The position numbers and the translations under genes were made by a program. A stretch of 64,000 bases of DNA from Pseudoips prasinana (taxonomy: Eukaryota; Arthropoda; Insecta; Lepidoptera; Nolidae). Under the pieces are notes generated by a model that was given only the letters and a program-made list of their open reading frames with translations, ran no database searches and was not told where the DNA came from. The first letter of the stretch is position 1. Each line of letters opens with the position of its first letter. The stretch covers positions 1,798,001 through 1,862,000 of the forward strand of contig OX621256.1 in assembly GCA_951640165.1 (NCBI GenBank), read 5' to 3'. Below are positions 22,737 to 32,560 of the stretch, one piece after another.

Positions 22737-23010
22737 GCGGCCCGGTACGTGCTTCGCTACGTATAAGGCATAGTAATAAAAAAATGATTATTAAGTTCAT
22801 TTATTCAAACAAAAAAATATTTTAAATTGCTAAAAGATGTTGATTTTACACTTTTTCAAGACTTTTTTTATTGTAATTTTCTCTACGTACTAACCTTCCC
22901 TACGAATGAACGAATAATTCAAGACCAAAATTAGCCAAATCGGTAAAGGCGTTGTTTAGTTATAACATTACAACGAAGTGTGTGGCATTGATTTTTATAT
23001 ACATATAAAT
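22737..23010 (-). repeat. Helitron-like or related repeat, one end
   Basis: ACTAGCGGCCCGGTACGTGC with GCTTCGCTACGTATAAGG resembles the complement of a hairpin followed by CTAGT. The far end is not defined. The superfamily is less certain than for 6549-6864. Confidence 0.4.
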
Positions 23011-23254
23011 AATACGCGGGGTACCTAAAAGCAGGCATTGCCTTGTGGATTTCTGCCTAAAAAATATTTAACTGTTTTTGTCTGTGCCCAAATTTAAACA
23101 CCTAAAATTCTAGTACTTAGTTACTAACTACAATCGAAACACTCGTGAAAAAATACGTGTTACGATGTAGACTTTATATTTACTTCTCTCCGTACCTTCT
23201 TTGCTTATTGTGTAAGTATGTAATATTCTTTGCTTATTATGTACCTAATTCTTT

Positions 23255-23375
23255 TCTTAAAGGCCGGCAACGCACTTGAGGCTCCTCTGGTGTTGCGAGT
23301 GTCCATGGGCGGCGGTGATCACTTACCATCCATTTGCTCGTTAGCGATCCTATTTTATTAAAAAAAAAATGTAAC
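23255..23375 (+). repeat. LINE 3' UTR fragment
   Basis: TTAAAGGCCGGCAACGCACT .. CTGGTGTTGCGAGTGTCCAT .. GGGCGGCGGTGATCACTTAC, ending in an A run (23361-23370). Same family as 15770-15870. Confidence 0.7.
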
Positions 23376-23466
23376 TATGATATTGCCAGTTTGTACTTCA
23401 TTTTCTACTTACACCTTGCCTACTCTACTCTTATTATCTTTTTTTCTGCTTCTATCACCGATTACA

Positions 23467-23515
23467 CAGTAAATTGTAAAACGCGTGGTTATCCCACGCG
23501 TTTTACAATTCACTG
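23467..23515. repeat. 22-bp-arm hairpin with 5-nt loop
   Basis: The arm AATTGTAAAACGCGTGG (23472-23488) pairs perfectly with CCACGCGTTTTACAATT (23494-23510). Including one mismatch the arms extend to CAGT/ACTG (23467-23515). The loop is TTATC. Neighbours are LINE-derived; it is not at an element boundary I can define. Confidence 0.85.
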
Positions 23516-23939
23516 TTTAATTTCTTCTTTGTTTAATGTGTAATTGGTGTGCAATAAATAGCATTAATCTGATCTGAATTACCTACTAAAATAATTGTTT
23601 TAACTAAAGTTGATCTTAGTTCCTGTTAACGTTTTGCTAATTCTCTTCCTAGTTAAAGTTGATCTGTTCCTATAAACTTTTTCTTCTTTTATTCCTACGA
23701 CCTACAACTACCGTCTAATCAACGAGCCACAAGACTTATTCTCCTGCATATATGAGGACGTCTCCTCCTGTATAAGATCTCGAAGCTATTCTTAACGCTA
23801 CTTCGCTATACAGTACAGCCGAGGGTAAAAAAACTCTGCTTAATGGCTGCTGCGATGCTTTTAGAATCCAGTTGGTCCCGGGTCCATAGATGAGTGAGTG
23901 TTTCTTGTCACTATGGCAACGATATTCTACTCATCTTAT

Positions 23940-24240
23940 AAGCAAATGTGGACCAAAATCCAATAACACTCCAAACAACTCATAAAAAGAGTAGACAAGA
24001 GCTGGTCCAAAAACTTTTTTCTTCGTCACCAACTATCACCTACACAAACTGGGACTGTCGAATAGCCCGATCTGCAGGCCCTGTGGGGAAGAAAATGAAA
24101 CAATGCTGCATAGAATATGTAGGTAAATGCGATGCATTGGCAAGACACAGAATGACCATCCTGGGACTGGCATATCCAGAAGAGAACAGATGGGCCTCTC
24201 TTACTAAACTAACCCCATACTTCTGACTCGGAGGTACATA
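23940..24240 (+). pseudogene. LINE relic, C-terminal zinc-cluster region
   Basis: The frame 23948-24226 includes WTKIQ-like HKKSRQELVQK at its start and ALARHRMTILGLAYPEE near its end. A second frame carries CRPCG and ETMLH words (24070-24110). This arrangement follows the RNase H domain in several insect LINEs, and the partner region is the minus-strand relic at 30540-31310 (which has ELKHSKQLVKRVDKSWSKNL). It is frameshifted and dead. Confidence 0.6.
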
Positions 24241-24344
24241 CTTCGACATTTCTCAGCATTCATGCAAGCTCAGTTTCCTGCCTGTCTCACTCTATTAGTT
24301 ATATTTTGAATACGGCACAACTGTTCCAACAGCTGGTAGAGATC

Positions 24345-24745
24345 CACCATTCTAGTGAATGCACTGTTGGTTTAGCGGCAGCGTGTTCAACTGCAGATAA
24401 TGAGGTCAGACGCATTACCGAATACCTAGCTTCATTTCTGCCGAATATCGTACATAGCTGGACAAAGCCAAAAATGCCCGGAAATTATTCGGAACTCAAA
24501 CTGTGCTTCATCTTCCACCCTATACTATTTATCCTTTTTTATTCACACATAAAAAACTAAGAAGCGCTTGGGCTGGCTGTTTTCTGGTCAAACCCAATAC
24601 AGGCGACATAAAAATAATAAAGTTAAAACATTATTCATTATGTTATCCTTACGCAGCCAGGCCAACTTTTTGACAAATACAGTTCCACTGCCGCACCGGA
24701 AAGCACGTAAATCTGTCCGCTCTGTCTGTGGTTATGAGTGGGGGT
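24345..24745 (+). repeat. Dispersed SINE pieces
   Basis: ACTGTTGGTTTAGCGGCAGC .. GTGTTCAACTGCAGATAATG (24363-24405) matches the head of the SINE at 14216. CACCGGAAAGCACGTAAATC (24694-24713) matches its tail. The sequence between is diverged. Confidence 0.5.
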
Positions 24746-25214
24746 ATAGAGGGCTCATCTGTATTTGCGCATGTAGGTATACACTGGAGCATAATGGCAG
24801 CAGCTAGACGCTGGTGTCATTTACTGGCGTAACCACAACTGACCAGGAGCATAATTCCCCTTCGCCCGATGGCCTGCTAAAGAGTGGACGTGTGTCAGTT
24901 TGTGCTCCTAATTAATTAAAATCAATTAATACTGTTTACGGAACTTTAACCTCTACGCTAATAACGAAAGAGCATAGTGTCGCGGTAACCATCCTAGCAA
25001 GTGTTTCGTAGCGGTCGCCCCCTCTGGCCGCCATCCTCACCGCCGCGAGAACGAAACTCACACCAATAATTGCTATCCCGCTCTCACGCATCGCACCGCG
25101 CGCTGACCCCACCAACAGTGACGTGTGCGCTGCCACCTTGTATCGCCGATTGCTGCCTTATCTACTAGCGCTACGGTCTACATTTCCATAGCGGCCCCGA
25201 CGTCATTACTCACT

Positions 25215-26192
25215 ATGTCTCGCATACATCGGACGCCACCAACTTCTATGCCTCCAAGCAGCGAGGTGACGCATGCCGTTTCTGACTCGGACATCCCGCA
25301 AACACTGTATGACGCTGATAACAAAAATGTAAACACAACTCTGCGTTACAAACGTTCTCGCGAAGCCTGTTCGCCGAATAGCGCATTTCTTCTTGAATTC
25401 AAGGAAGAAATCAAAAACATGCTATGGAATTGGAGAGCGGAACAGGAGGAGTACATTAGCAAAATGTGTAATCAGCAAACCTCTACCGCAACCAAGTTAG
25501 CAGCCGACATTGCAGAAATCAAGCTACAAATTGGATCAGTACAAAAATCAAACATTGATATAGAAAAATCTATCGACTTTGTCAATACCCAGTTTGAGGA
25601 TCTAAAACAGCAAATTGAACTTCTGAAAAAAGAGAAAAAAGCTTATAATTACACTATCGGCACAATTGAAGACAAAATTCTAGACTTGCAACAACTATCA
25701 CGCTCATCCTGCGTCGAATTACGTAACATACCTAAACCTGAGAACGAAACTTTTTCGGATCTGACTTCGATTATCTCGAAAGTTGGGGGGGTAGTCAAAT
25801 TACCTCTCACAGAGACACAAATACGCGACGTCTATCGTCTCCCTGGCAAGCCAGGAGTGGCTAGGCCTATTGTTGCCGAATTTAACTCTGTGCAAACCAA
25901 AATACAACTGATTACTTCCATCCGGAATTACAACAACAGTCGCAGCAAGGAAGACGGCCTTAACACTAACAACCTTGGCTTGGCTGGTGACAAGAAGGCC
26001 ATTTATATAGCGGAACACCTGCCCTCAAGCGCCAGAAAGCTGTTCTTCAAGGCTAGAGAATTCTCAAAATTGAACAACTACATGTATTGCTGGACGAAAA
26101 ATGGGAATATCTACATACGGAAGGAAACAGGTGCCCGCCAAATTCTCATCAAAACCGAGCAAACTCTCTTGGATCTTGAAATTAATCCGTGA
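25215..26192 (+). CDS. LINE A ORF1 protein
   Basis: Nucleic-acid-binding ORF1 protein of a two-ORF LINE, expected to coat the element RNA and act as a chaperone. I place the start at 25215 (MSRIHRTPPTSMPPS) and not at the upstream in-frame ATG at 25125, because LINE C ORF1 begins similarly (MPKTPRVSPN) and the extra 30 residues look like 5' UTR. Visible parts, counted from 25215: a disordered S/T/P-rich N terminus, a helix FLLEFKEEIKNML shared with LINE C, a coiled coil at about 100-170 (heptads around IDIEKSIDFVNTQFEDLKQQ), and a C-terminal RRM-like/CTD region with LRNIP, VYRLPGKPGVARPIVAEF and RKLFFKAREF. It is 325 aa with no stop or frameshift. Confidence 0.85.
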   Translation: MSRIHRTPPTSMPPSSEVTHAVSDSDIPQTLYDADNKNVNTTLRYKRSREACSPNSAFLLEFKEEIKNMLWNWRAEQEEYISKMCNQQTSTATKLAADIAEIKLQIGSVQKSNIDIEKSIDFVNTQFEDLKQQIELLKKEKKAYNYTIGTIEDKILDLQQLSRSSCVELRNIPKPENETFSDLTSIISKVGGVVKLPLTETQIRDVYRLPGKPGVARPIVAEFNSVQTKIQLITSIRNYNNSRSKEDGLNTNNLGLAGDKKAIYIAEHLPSSARKLFFKAREFSKLNNYMYCWTKNGNIYIRKETGARQILIKTEQTLLDLEINP

Positions 26193-26207
26193 CTATCAAT
26201 TGCAACC

Positions 26208-26744
26208 GTGAGCCTTTTCGCATTACTTGTTTCTGTTTCTCACTACTTTTTAGACAAACTTTATTGCAACTATAACTTTTATTGCAAAACTACATTGTCC
26301 ACTACACACTATACATTACCTCCACATATTATATTGATTTCTCTACAGTTTATACACAATTATACAATTATACACTTAAAATATAATATAACTGCTACTT
26401 TAACTACAGACTACCATACATACTACATTAACATATCTACACCTATGCCGCATAAACAACAACATAATTTTTCTAACAGCAAATGCATTTACGTGTTGAA
26501 AAACCATACTGCGTTAGCTTTATTACTCTCACACAAAAACCAGCAAATCTACATAAGTATAATAACATGCCAAAGTTATTTATCCGAATACAATGACTCA
26601 TATCACTATGACTATTCTCTCGCTCGCTCTGATTGTATTGTTACCGTTCAACATAGACGTGGTAAATTGATATTACAAGTTCATTTACCAATCCGTGGCA
26701 CCTTTATGATGTTTTTAACTTTAAATAAAATTCGATTGTTCTAA
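26208..26744 (+). other. Open inter-ORF frame of LINE A, stop-start coupled to ORF2
   Basis: The whole spacer between the two ORFs is one open frame (first codon GTG at 26208) ending in TAA at 26742-26744. One base separates that stop from the ORF2 ATG (26746). The predicted peptide is low in Gly and rich in Tyr, His, Thr and Ile, without a domain. The sequence is G-poor, which lowers the chance of TGA/TAG. It may be just a reading lane for termination-reinitiation rather than a protein gene. Confidence 0.35.
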
Positions 26745-26745
26745 T

Positions 26746-29703
26746 ATGTTTATTACTGACGATCTAGAAAATTACGAACAGCAAACAAAGTGTACCTTGC
26801 TCAGCGAGACAAAAAAGTGCGCACAATTTATTAAGTATGATAAAAATTATAATGATTCTTTGTCGCTCGTCACTCTTAACATAAGAAGCATTAACAGGAA
26901 TTTTGACCAATTTCTTGCATTTGTTTCGACCCTAAATTTTCCAGTAGACGTATTTGTGTTGACAGAATCTTGGACTAGTGTTAATAACTCCCCACCACTT
27001 ATCGATAATTATCACACATTTTGGACAAAAAATAGCATTAATCAAAACGACGGTGTAGTCGTTTATGTGCGCGATGAACTGAAGGCAAAGTCATCTGAAC
27101 CTGATTTTTCTGAAGGCAATTGTATTATAATAAATATTGAACCCGATTATTCCATTGTTTGCTCTTACCGACCACCGTGTTTTAGAAATACCTCGAACTA
27201 CCTGAATTCGCTTGACCAAGTTCTATGTGGACTTAACTCTAGAAATATAATATTTACTGGTGACATCAACATAAACACCCTTGCAGACACCACTGGGCCG
27301 ACAGAAGACTACCTTAATCTTTTAGCTATGCATGGTCTTAAACAAGGCATTACAAAACCCACTAGACTACTAACCTGTCTAGACCATTTTATGATTAAAT
27401 CACGCAATTCATGGCAAACAGTGGTGTTTGAACAGCAGCTTACTGACCATTCTCCCATTTTGTTATATATAAAAGGAATGTTAAATAGAGTACCCTATAA
27501 ATGTAAAAAAACAGTTATAAACTATGAGAATATTTCCACTGCACTGGCAAATGAATCGTGGCACGATATGTATAAAACCGGTGATGCTAACATAGCCGCT
27601 GAAATACTAACGACTAAACTATTGTCTATTATTAATGAAAATACTACAGTCAGATCGGTACCTAACCGGTACAAACCTTTAAAGCCCTGGATAACTAAAG
27701 GTGTCATTAAATGCATCAGAAAGCGCGATAGATTACACTCAAAGCTAAAAAAATCACCAAACGATATTAGTATTATACAGAACTACCTAAACTATAGAAA
27801 TACTTGCAATAATTTAATTAAACATCTTAAAAAACAATATTACCAGGACCAACTGTTAAAAAATAGTAATAACTTAAAAGAGACTTGGAAAATCATTAAA
27901 GAAGTATGTAATTTCAATAATAAAAACGCAGTACCGCATGAACTGCTTAGTATTAACAACTCACCTTCAACCTCCCTCAATACGGTTAATGACTACTTTA
28001 CATCAATTGGCGGCACTCTAGCGGGTAATATGCTAAAAAAAAGGAATCTTAATGAGGATGATTTAGCCTCCTTGTCCAGAGCAAAAAATCCGCCTTGTGA
28101 CTCAATGTACTTTAGCCCCACAGTCCCGCAAGAAGTAGCAAGACTTATAGCTGGCCTGAGGTCCCACAGTGCGCCTGGTTGGGACAAAATAACTGCTGAC
28201 ATTCTGAAGCTTAACATTGATAAATTTGCTGTACCGCTTACCTTTTTATGTAACCTAAGCATGGAGTCCGGTATTTTTCCATCCATATTTAAAAGAGCTG
28301 TAGTCTGTCCTGTATATAAAACTGGAGACAAAAAAGAACCTACCAACTACAGGCCTATCTCGCTTCTTTCAACCCTGTCAAAGGTTATAGAAAAAGTAGT
28401 TAACAAACGGGTAATTTGCTACTTAGAAAAAAACAAACTCTTACACAAGAATCAATTTGGCTTTAGGGAGGGTAAGTCGACCGAGGATGCGGTTCTGGAG
28501 CTGACGAATATTATAACCTCGTACATAGAGAAAGGCGAAAGATGTGTCGGAGTCTTTCTGGACCTCCAGAAAGCTTTCGACACGGTTTCTATTAAAATAT
28601 TACTAACGAGGTTGGAAAACATTGGTATTCGTGGAGTTGTTCTGGACTGGTTTAAAGACTACCTCAAAAACCGATCTCAAAGTGTACGGGTGGACAACTA
28701 TGAGAGCGCTAGTGGAGCTTGTGGTTTCGGTGTACCGCAGGGAAGTACGATTGGACCTACCCTATTTCTAATATATATCGACAGCTTAAATAATGTTCCA
28801 CTACCTCAGGCTGAGCTCATAATGTTCGCCGATGACACTGTTTTACTCTTCCACGACACTGATTGGAAAAAAGCCATCAAAGTGGCTGAGAGTGGCCTGG
28901 CCAAAGTAACTGAGTGGCTTGAAGACAGTCTACTTTCACTTAATGCTTCCAAAACTAAATATATATGTTTCAGCAAATCCCATGTAACAAGCCCGAAGCA
29001 GCACCTAGAGCTCAAAACACATGTGTTTCCATGCAACCGTTTAACCAGCCGCGTTGACTGTACTTGTACCTTGCTATCTCGAGTTCCATCTCTCAAATAC
29101 TTAGGTGTAACTGTGGACGAAAAGCTTGACTGGAGACTTCACGTACAAACACTCTCTGCAAGAGTTAGGAAAATTATTTATGTCTTCAAAAACCTACGTG
29201 ACGTAGCAAGTACCAAATTGCTTATACAAACCTACCGCGCCCTGTGCGAGTGTTTAATTCGCTACTGCATCTGTGCTTGGGGTAACGCTGGTAAAACACT
29301 TCTCATAGCTGTTGAACGAGCCCAGCGCGCAGTACTGAAAGTATTAATGCGGCTACCTTATCGATATCCTACTAGTAATCTGTACGATAGGACAGGAGTA
29401 CTGTCGGTCCGGAAGCTATTCGTCCACCAGATATTGCTACGATATCATCTTAGGATTGTACCTACTCTACCCACTGCACCCAAACGTGTTGACCGCTGTC
29501 CTGTACCACCTGTTAAAACTAATTTTGCCCAGCGTCACTTTAATGTATTAGCACCGACACTATACAACAAAATTTTAAAAATCCAAATGAACTGTAAAAA
29601 TCTGACCAAATATAAATTTCGAACAACTGTACTACAATGGCTTAGCGCAAAAAGTTATGATGATGTTGAGAACATTTTAATGAAAAAAGATAATTATGTA
29701 TGA
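26746..29703 (+). CDS. LINE A ORF2: endonuclease plus reverse transcriptase
   Basis: This single 985-codon protein performs target-primed reverse transcription. The APE-type endonuclease (about 40-245) has LNIRSINRN, VLTESW (catalytic Glu), CSYRPP, FTGDININ (GDxN), and TDHSPI (terminal Asp-His pair). The reverse transcriptase (about 500-770) has NYRPISLLSTLSKVIEK, NQFGFREGKSTEDAV, GVFLDLQKAFDTV, GVPQGSTIGPTLFLIYID and MFADDTVLLF, so all catalytic Asp residues are present. A C-terminal region of about 200 residues follows (YLGVTVDEKLDWRLHVQTLS, CECLIRYCICAWGNAGKTLL), with no RNase H. It fits the CR1/Jockey group by overall layout; clade placement is inferred. No stop or frameshift is seen. Confidence 0.92.
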   Translation: MFITDDLENYEQQTKCTLLSETKKCAQFIKYDKNYNDSLSLVTLNIRSINRNFDQFLAFVSTLNFPVDVFVLTESWTSVNNSPPLIDNYHTFWTKNSINQNDGVVVYVRDELKAKSSEPDFSEGNCIIINIEPDYSIVCSYRPPCFRNTSNYLNSLDQVLCGLNSRNIIFTGDININTLADTTGPTEDYLNLLAMHGLKQGITKPTRLLTCLDHFMIKSRNSWQTVVFEQQLTDHSPILLYIKGMLNRVPYKCKKTVINYENISTALANESWHDMYKTGDANIAAEILTTKLLSIINENTTVRSVPNRYKPLKPWITKGVIKCIRKRDRLHSKLKKSPNDISIIQNYLNYRNTCNNLIKHLKKQYYQDQLLKNSNNLKETWKIIKEVCNFNNKNAVPHELLSINNSPSTSLNTVNDYFTSIGGTLAGNMLKKRNLNEDDLASLSRAKNPPCDSMYFSPTVPQEVARLIAGLRSHSAPGWDKITADILKLNIDKFAVPLTFLCNLSMESGIFPSIFKRAVVCPVYKTGDKKEPTNYRPISLLSTLSKVIEKVVNKRVICYLEKNKLLHKNQFGFREGKSTEDAVLELTNIITSYIEKGERCVGVFLDLQKAFDTVSIKILLTRLENIGIRGVVLDWFKDYLKNRSQSVRVDNYESASGACGFGVPQGSTIGPTLFLIYIDSLNNVPLPQAELIMFADDTVLLFHDTDWKKAIKVAESGLAKVTEWLEDSLLSLNASKTKYICFSKSHVTSPKQHLELKTHVFPCNRLTSRVDCTCTLLSRVPSLKYLGVTVDEKLDWRLHVQTLSARVRKIIYVFKNLRDVASTKLLIQTYRALCECLIRYCICAWGNAGKTLLIAVERAQRAVLKVLMRLPYRYPTSNLYDRTGVLSVRKLFVHQILLRYHLRIVPTLPTAPKRVDRCPVPPVKTNFAQRHFNVLAPTLYNKILKIQMNCKNLTKYKFRTTVLQWLSAKSYDDVENILMKKDNYV

Positions 29704-29732
29704 ATATGTATGTAATTTATGTCACAAGCACG

Positions 29733-29880
29733 CACTCACACACATTCACACACATACACCTGCACGCACGTACACACACACACGCAAACACACACACACA
29801 CACACACCCTCACACACACACACACACACACACACCCTCACACACACACACACACATGCACACGCACTCAAGCATACCCA
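29733..29880 (+). repeat. (CA)n-rich microsatellite in LINE A 3' UTR
   Basis: Interrupted CA dinucleotide tracts with CACACACCCTCACACACA units lie just after the ORF2 stop. The open frames across it are His/Thr repeats and not genes. Confidence 0.9.
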
Positions 29881-30050
29881 CACTTTTGAATTTTTGTTAC
29901 ATTAATAATATTAATATGACACTGTATAATATGACATATTTAAGTACCTAATCATAAGGCGAAGACACTGGCTCCTGACATACAGTTTCTACTAGTTCAG
30001 GGGTCAGGGAATTCAAACCACCTGTAATAAGTTTATGTCAATAAATCATA

Positions 30051-30076
<26 letters not shown>

Positions 30077-30083
<7 letters not shown>

Positions 30084-30539
30084 AAATACTACCACTAATT
30101 TGTGAGTGTACATATAATTCCCATATCTTCAAGAAAGCCTAAAAATTTGTTTAGCATACCTATACATCTTCTGTACTATTCCCACAAGTAGAAGATTAGG
30201 CACGTCAGCATATCATTAAAATTGCTGAGAGGAGATACGCCTGTGGCAGAATAACTTTCTTTTTAAGAAGTTTTACCCAAAACTTTATTCAATACGAATA
30301 CATTACCGCGTCTTCATGAAAATACGTACATAAAATTTGTTCAATTATTTAATCATACTTCGAATTAGATTGTTCTCCCGCCCTTCCACTTACATTTCCG
30401 AAGTTAATGTTAAATAATAGATGCTGAAGTGAGTGCACGAACTGAGTTTGGATCCGTCAGATATTTTCAAGCAACGTGGGCGAGGGCCTAGCTAGAATTT
30501 AGTCAAGGGGGGCAACCGTAGACAAACCAAGAATACACC
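30077..30539. other. No recognised gene
   Basis: AT-rich flank of LINE A. Nothing supportable. Confidence 0.4.
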
Positions 30540-31310
30540 TATACTACCTATATATACACCTAAAGTCTTGCCTTGGTTGGGGTGTACTTGCGTACAGCAC
30601 TTCGACCCTTCAGGTTCTTTAGTACTAACCCCCATTGAATGAAGTTTGCACATAACTCAGTATGCTTGTTAAGGGTAGATCCTTGTAGTCTCCTAGTTCT
30701 GGATATGCAAGCCCCAAGATGGCAATTCTGTTTTGCCAACGCATCGCATTTACATATTCTATGCAGCTTGTTTCAATTTCTTCCCCTGAGGTCCTGCAGA
30801 CTAGGCTATTCGACAGTCCCAGTTTGTGTAGCTGATAGTTGGTGCCGTAGTGGCCCGTAAATACTGCTACTATGAGTTGTAACTAGATATCTGCTGTATT
30901 TCCAAAGGTTTTTGGACCAGCTCTTGTCTACTCTTTTTACGAGTTGTTTGGAGTGTTTTAGTTCTTTGATTTTGGTCCACATTTGGTTGTGCTTAGATTG
31001 AGAAGATTCCTTTTTAAAGATTGCACCTATTATGTTTGGAGGATCTCTACGGACGTTCTGGCCCACAGAACTGACTTTCAGATCCCTTGCTAGCCAGTGC
31101 ATCTGCTTTTTCGTTGCTTTCTATTCCTATATGGCCTGGTACCCATACGAGTTTGACTTTATTTTAAGTGCCATTTTAGTTCAGAGCCGTGATACAGTTC
31201 TGAATAATTTTAATTCGGTTTTGTGAGACATCAGAGCTTTTAACGCAGCCTGGCTGTCCCTATCTATTATTACTTGCGCGCATGTTAATATCCTTATCTA
31301 AGGTAAATGC
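30540..31310 (-). pseudogene. LINE relic with RNase H domain
   Basis: The minus strand encodes, in shifting frames, DSQAALKAL (about 31260-31230), LVWVPGHIGIESNEKADALA (31140-31075), then ARDLKVSSVG and ELKHSKQLVKRVDKSWSKNL. The first two are RNase H motifs carried by some LINE clades (I, R1, Outcast-like). At least one frameshift separates them, and stops follow. The plus-strand relic at 23940-24240 continues the same protein. Confidence 0.65.
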
Positions 31311-31438
31311 AGAATTGAGCAATGGGAGAGGTTAATATAATTCGCCTGTTAATAGAATCACCTTTGATTTTTAATTGGCTACCTAGTCTTGTGCTACTCG
31401 CATGGGCGTAGCGAGGTAAAGGCAGGGAGGGAGGGGAC

Positions 31439-31513
31439 GCAGGTGGATGTAGGAATGCTCACAAACCGTAAAGGATATTTATATTTTGTGAGCATTCCTA
31501 CATCTTCACCTGC
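31439..31513. repeat. Inverted repeat, 27-29-bp arms
   Basis: GCAGGTGGATGTAGGAATGC (left) and the complement of the right arm GCAGGTGAAGATGTAGGAAT agree except for a 2-base insertion and a change. Each arm also includes TGCTCACAAA. The loop is 19 bases. Confidence 0.75.
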
Positions 31514-32224
31514 ACCCCATATCAAACAAGTTTTATTTATGATAAATAATTTTATATAGGCTGTTAAATTGGGGATATAAAATGAAACGCATAACACTGA
31601 AATCCATATTGTATTTATTTATTGTTTAATACGCATATTCAGCTCACTGCGACTAAGAGTCTAATGGAAGATATAACGTACACATAAATAGTCTGCGCTG
31701 TATTTTAATAATAACAAATGTCCATTCATTTCCGTTGAGTTTTTGCAGTAGGGGCATTATTTCAATAAAATGGCAAACACAAGTTATGATCGTGACAATT
31801 TGACATGTGAGTGTCAAAATCAGTCAAACGACAACTCCAACATGAAAATGTCAAATTACTGAGTAAAAAGTTCATCCAATATGCAATTTATATAAGTCAT
31901 AAATGACATCCTATAGTAAATAAATGACATGTTCTCTAACGGGATTAGAAAAAATAAAGAAAATGACAAAATAACACCGGATAATTACTTAGTACTTACC
32001 CGAAAACATTTCATTATTCATTTTATATTATGCAATTTATGTCACTGAAATAAGTAATACACATAAGTAATACAAGTCAAATGCAAACGTGTTAGTAGTG
32101 CCAGTCAAATGACAAATCCAATATAACATGAATCTTACGAATGAGCTTCATCCGTTAAAAGGCAATGCCAAAATGAAGACAGATCTAAAGAACTATCTTT
32201 AAAGATTAACAACGCAGTGTCTCA
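31514..32224. other. No recognised gene
   Basis: AT-rich. Many TGACA/TGTCA words occur at 31795-32170 (for example CAATTTGACATGTGAGTGTC), like the subterminal parts of the MITE at 10573, but no ends were found. Confidence 0.35.
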
Positions 32225-32560
32225 AGTCGAAAGTTTTCGAACCGACATGTGTTGCCAGTGAGGACTTACGGAAAAGACACGTGGTCGCTCACTATGGGCC
32301 TTATCAGACGGCTCAAGGTCACCCAAAGAGCAATGGAGAGGGCTATGCTCGGAGATCGCTTCGAGATCGAATCAGAAATGTTGAGATCCGCAGGCGATCC
32401 AAAGAAACAGATATAAACCGAAGATTGAAGTGGCAGTGGGCGGGACATAGCTCGGAGAACCGAAAGCCGCTGGGGGAGGCAATCTTCAAGGCAAGAGGCC
32501 ACCAGATACTAGATGGACCGATTATCTTATGTTACTTTATACATTTTGAACAAATGCAAC
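32225..32560 (+). pseudogene. RTE-type LINE ORF2 C-terminal fragment
   Basis: One frame gives LKVTQRAMERAML (32310-32350) and the frame used from 32281 gives SLRDRIRNVEIRRRSKETDI, then LKWQWAGH. This order (QRAMERAMLG-SLRDRIRN-EIRRRT-W-WAGH) is the well-known C-terminal signature of insect RTE reverse transcriptases. One frameshift near 32355 separates the two parts. 5' truncated and dead. Confidence 0.75.

Larger units (their letters stand above)
24900..30076 (+). mobile_element. Structurally intact non-LTR retrotransposon (LINE A)
   Basis: The order is a GC-richer 5' UTR (about 24935-25214), ORF1, a 553-bp inter-ORF region, ORF2 with endonuclease and reverse transcriptase, a (CA)n-rich 3' UTR, a short conserved tail (GGCGAAGACACTGGCTCCTG .. 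TGTCAATAAATCATA) and a run of about 25 T. Both ORFs are uninterrupted. LINE C (57.4-61.9 kb, minus) is a diverged relative with the same architecture. The exact 5' end and the target duplication could not be found by eye. Confidence 0.85.

Noticed and set aside
29696..29951. Two open frames of His/Thr repeats
   Set aside because: They are translations of the (CA)n microsatellite in the LINE A 3' UTR.
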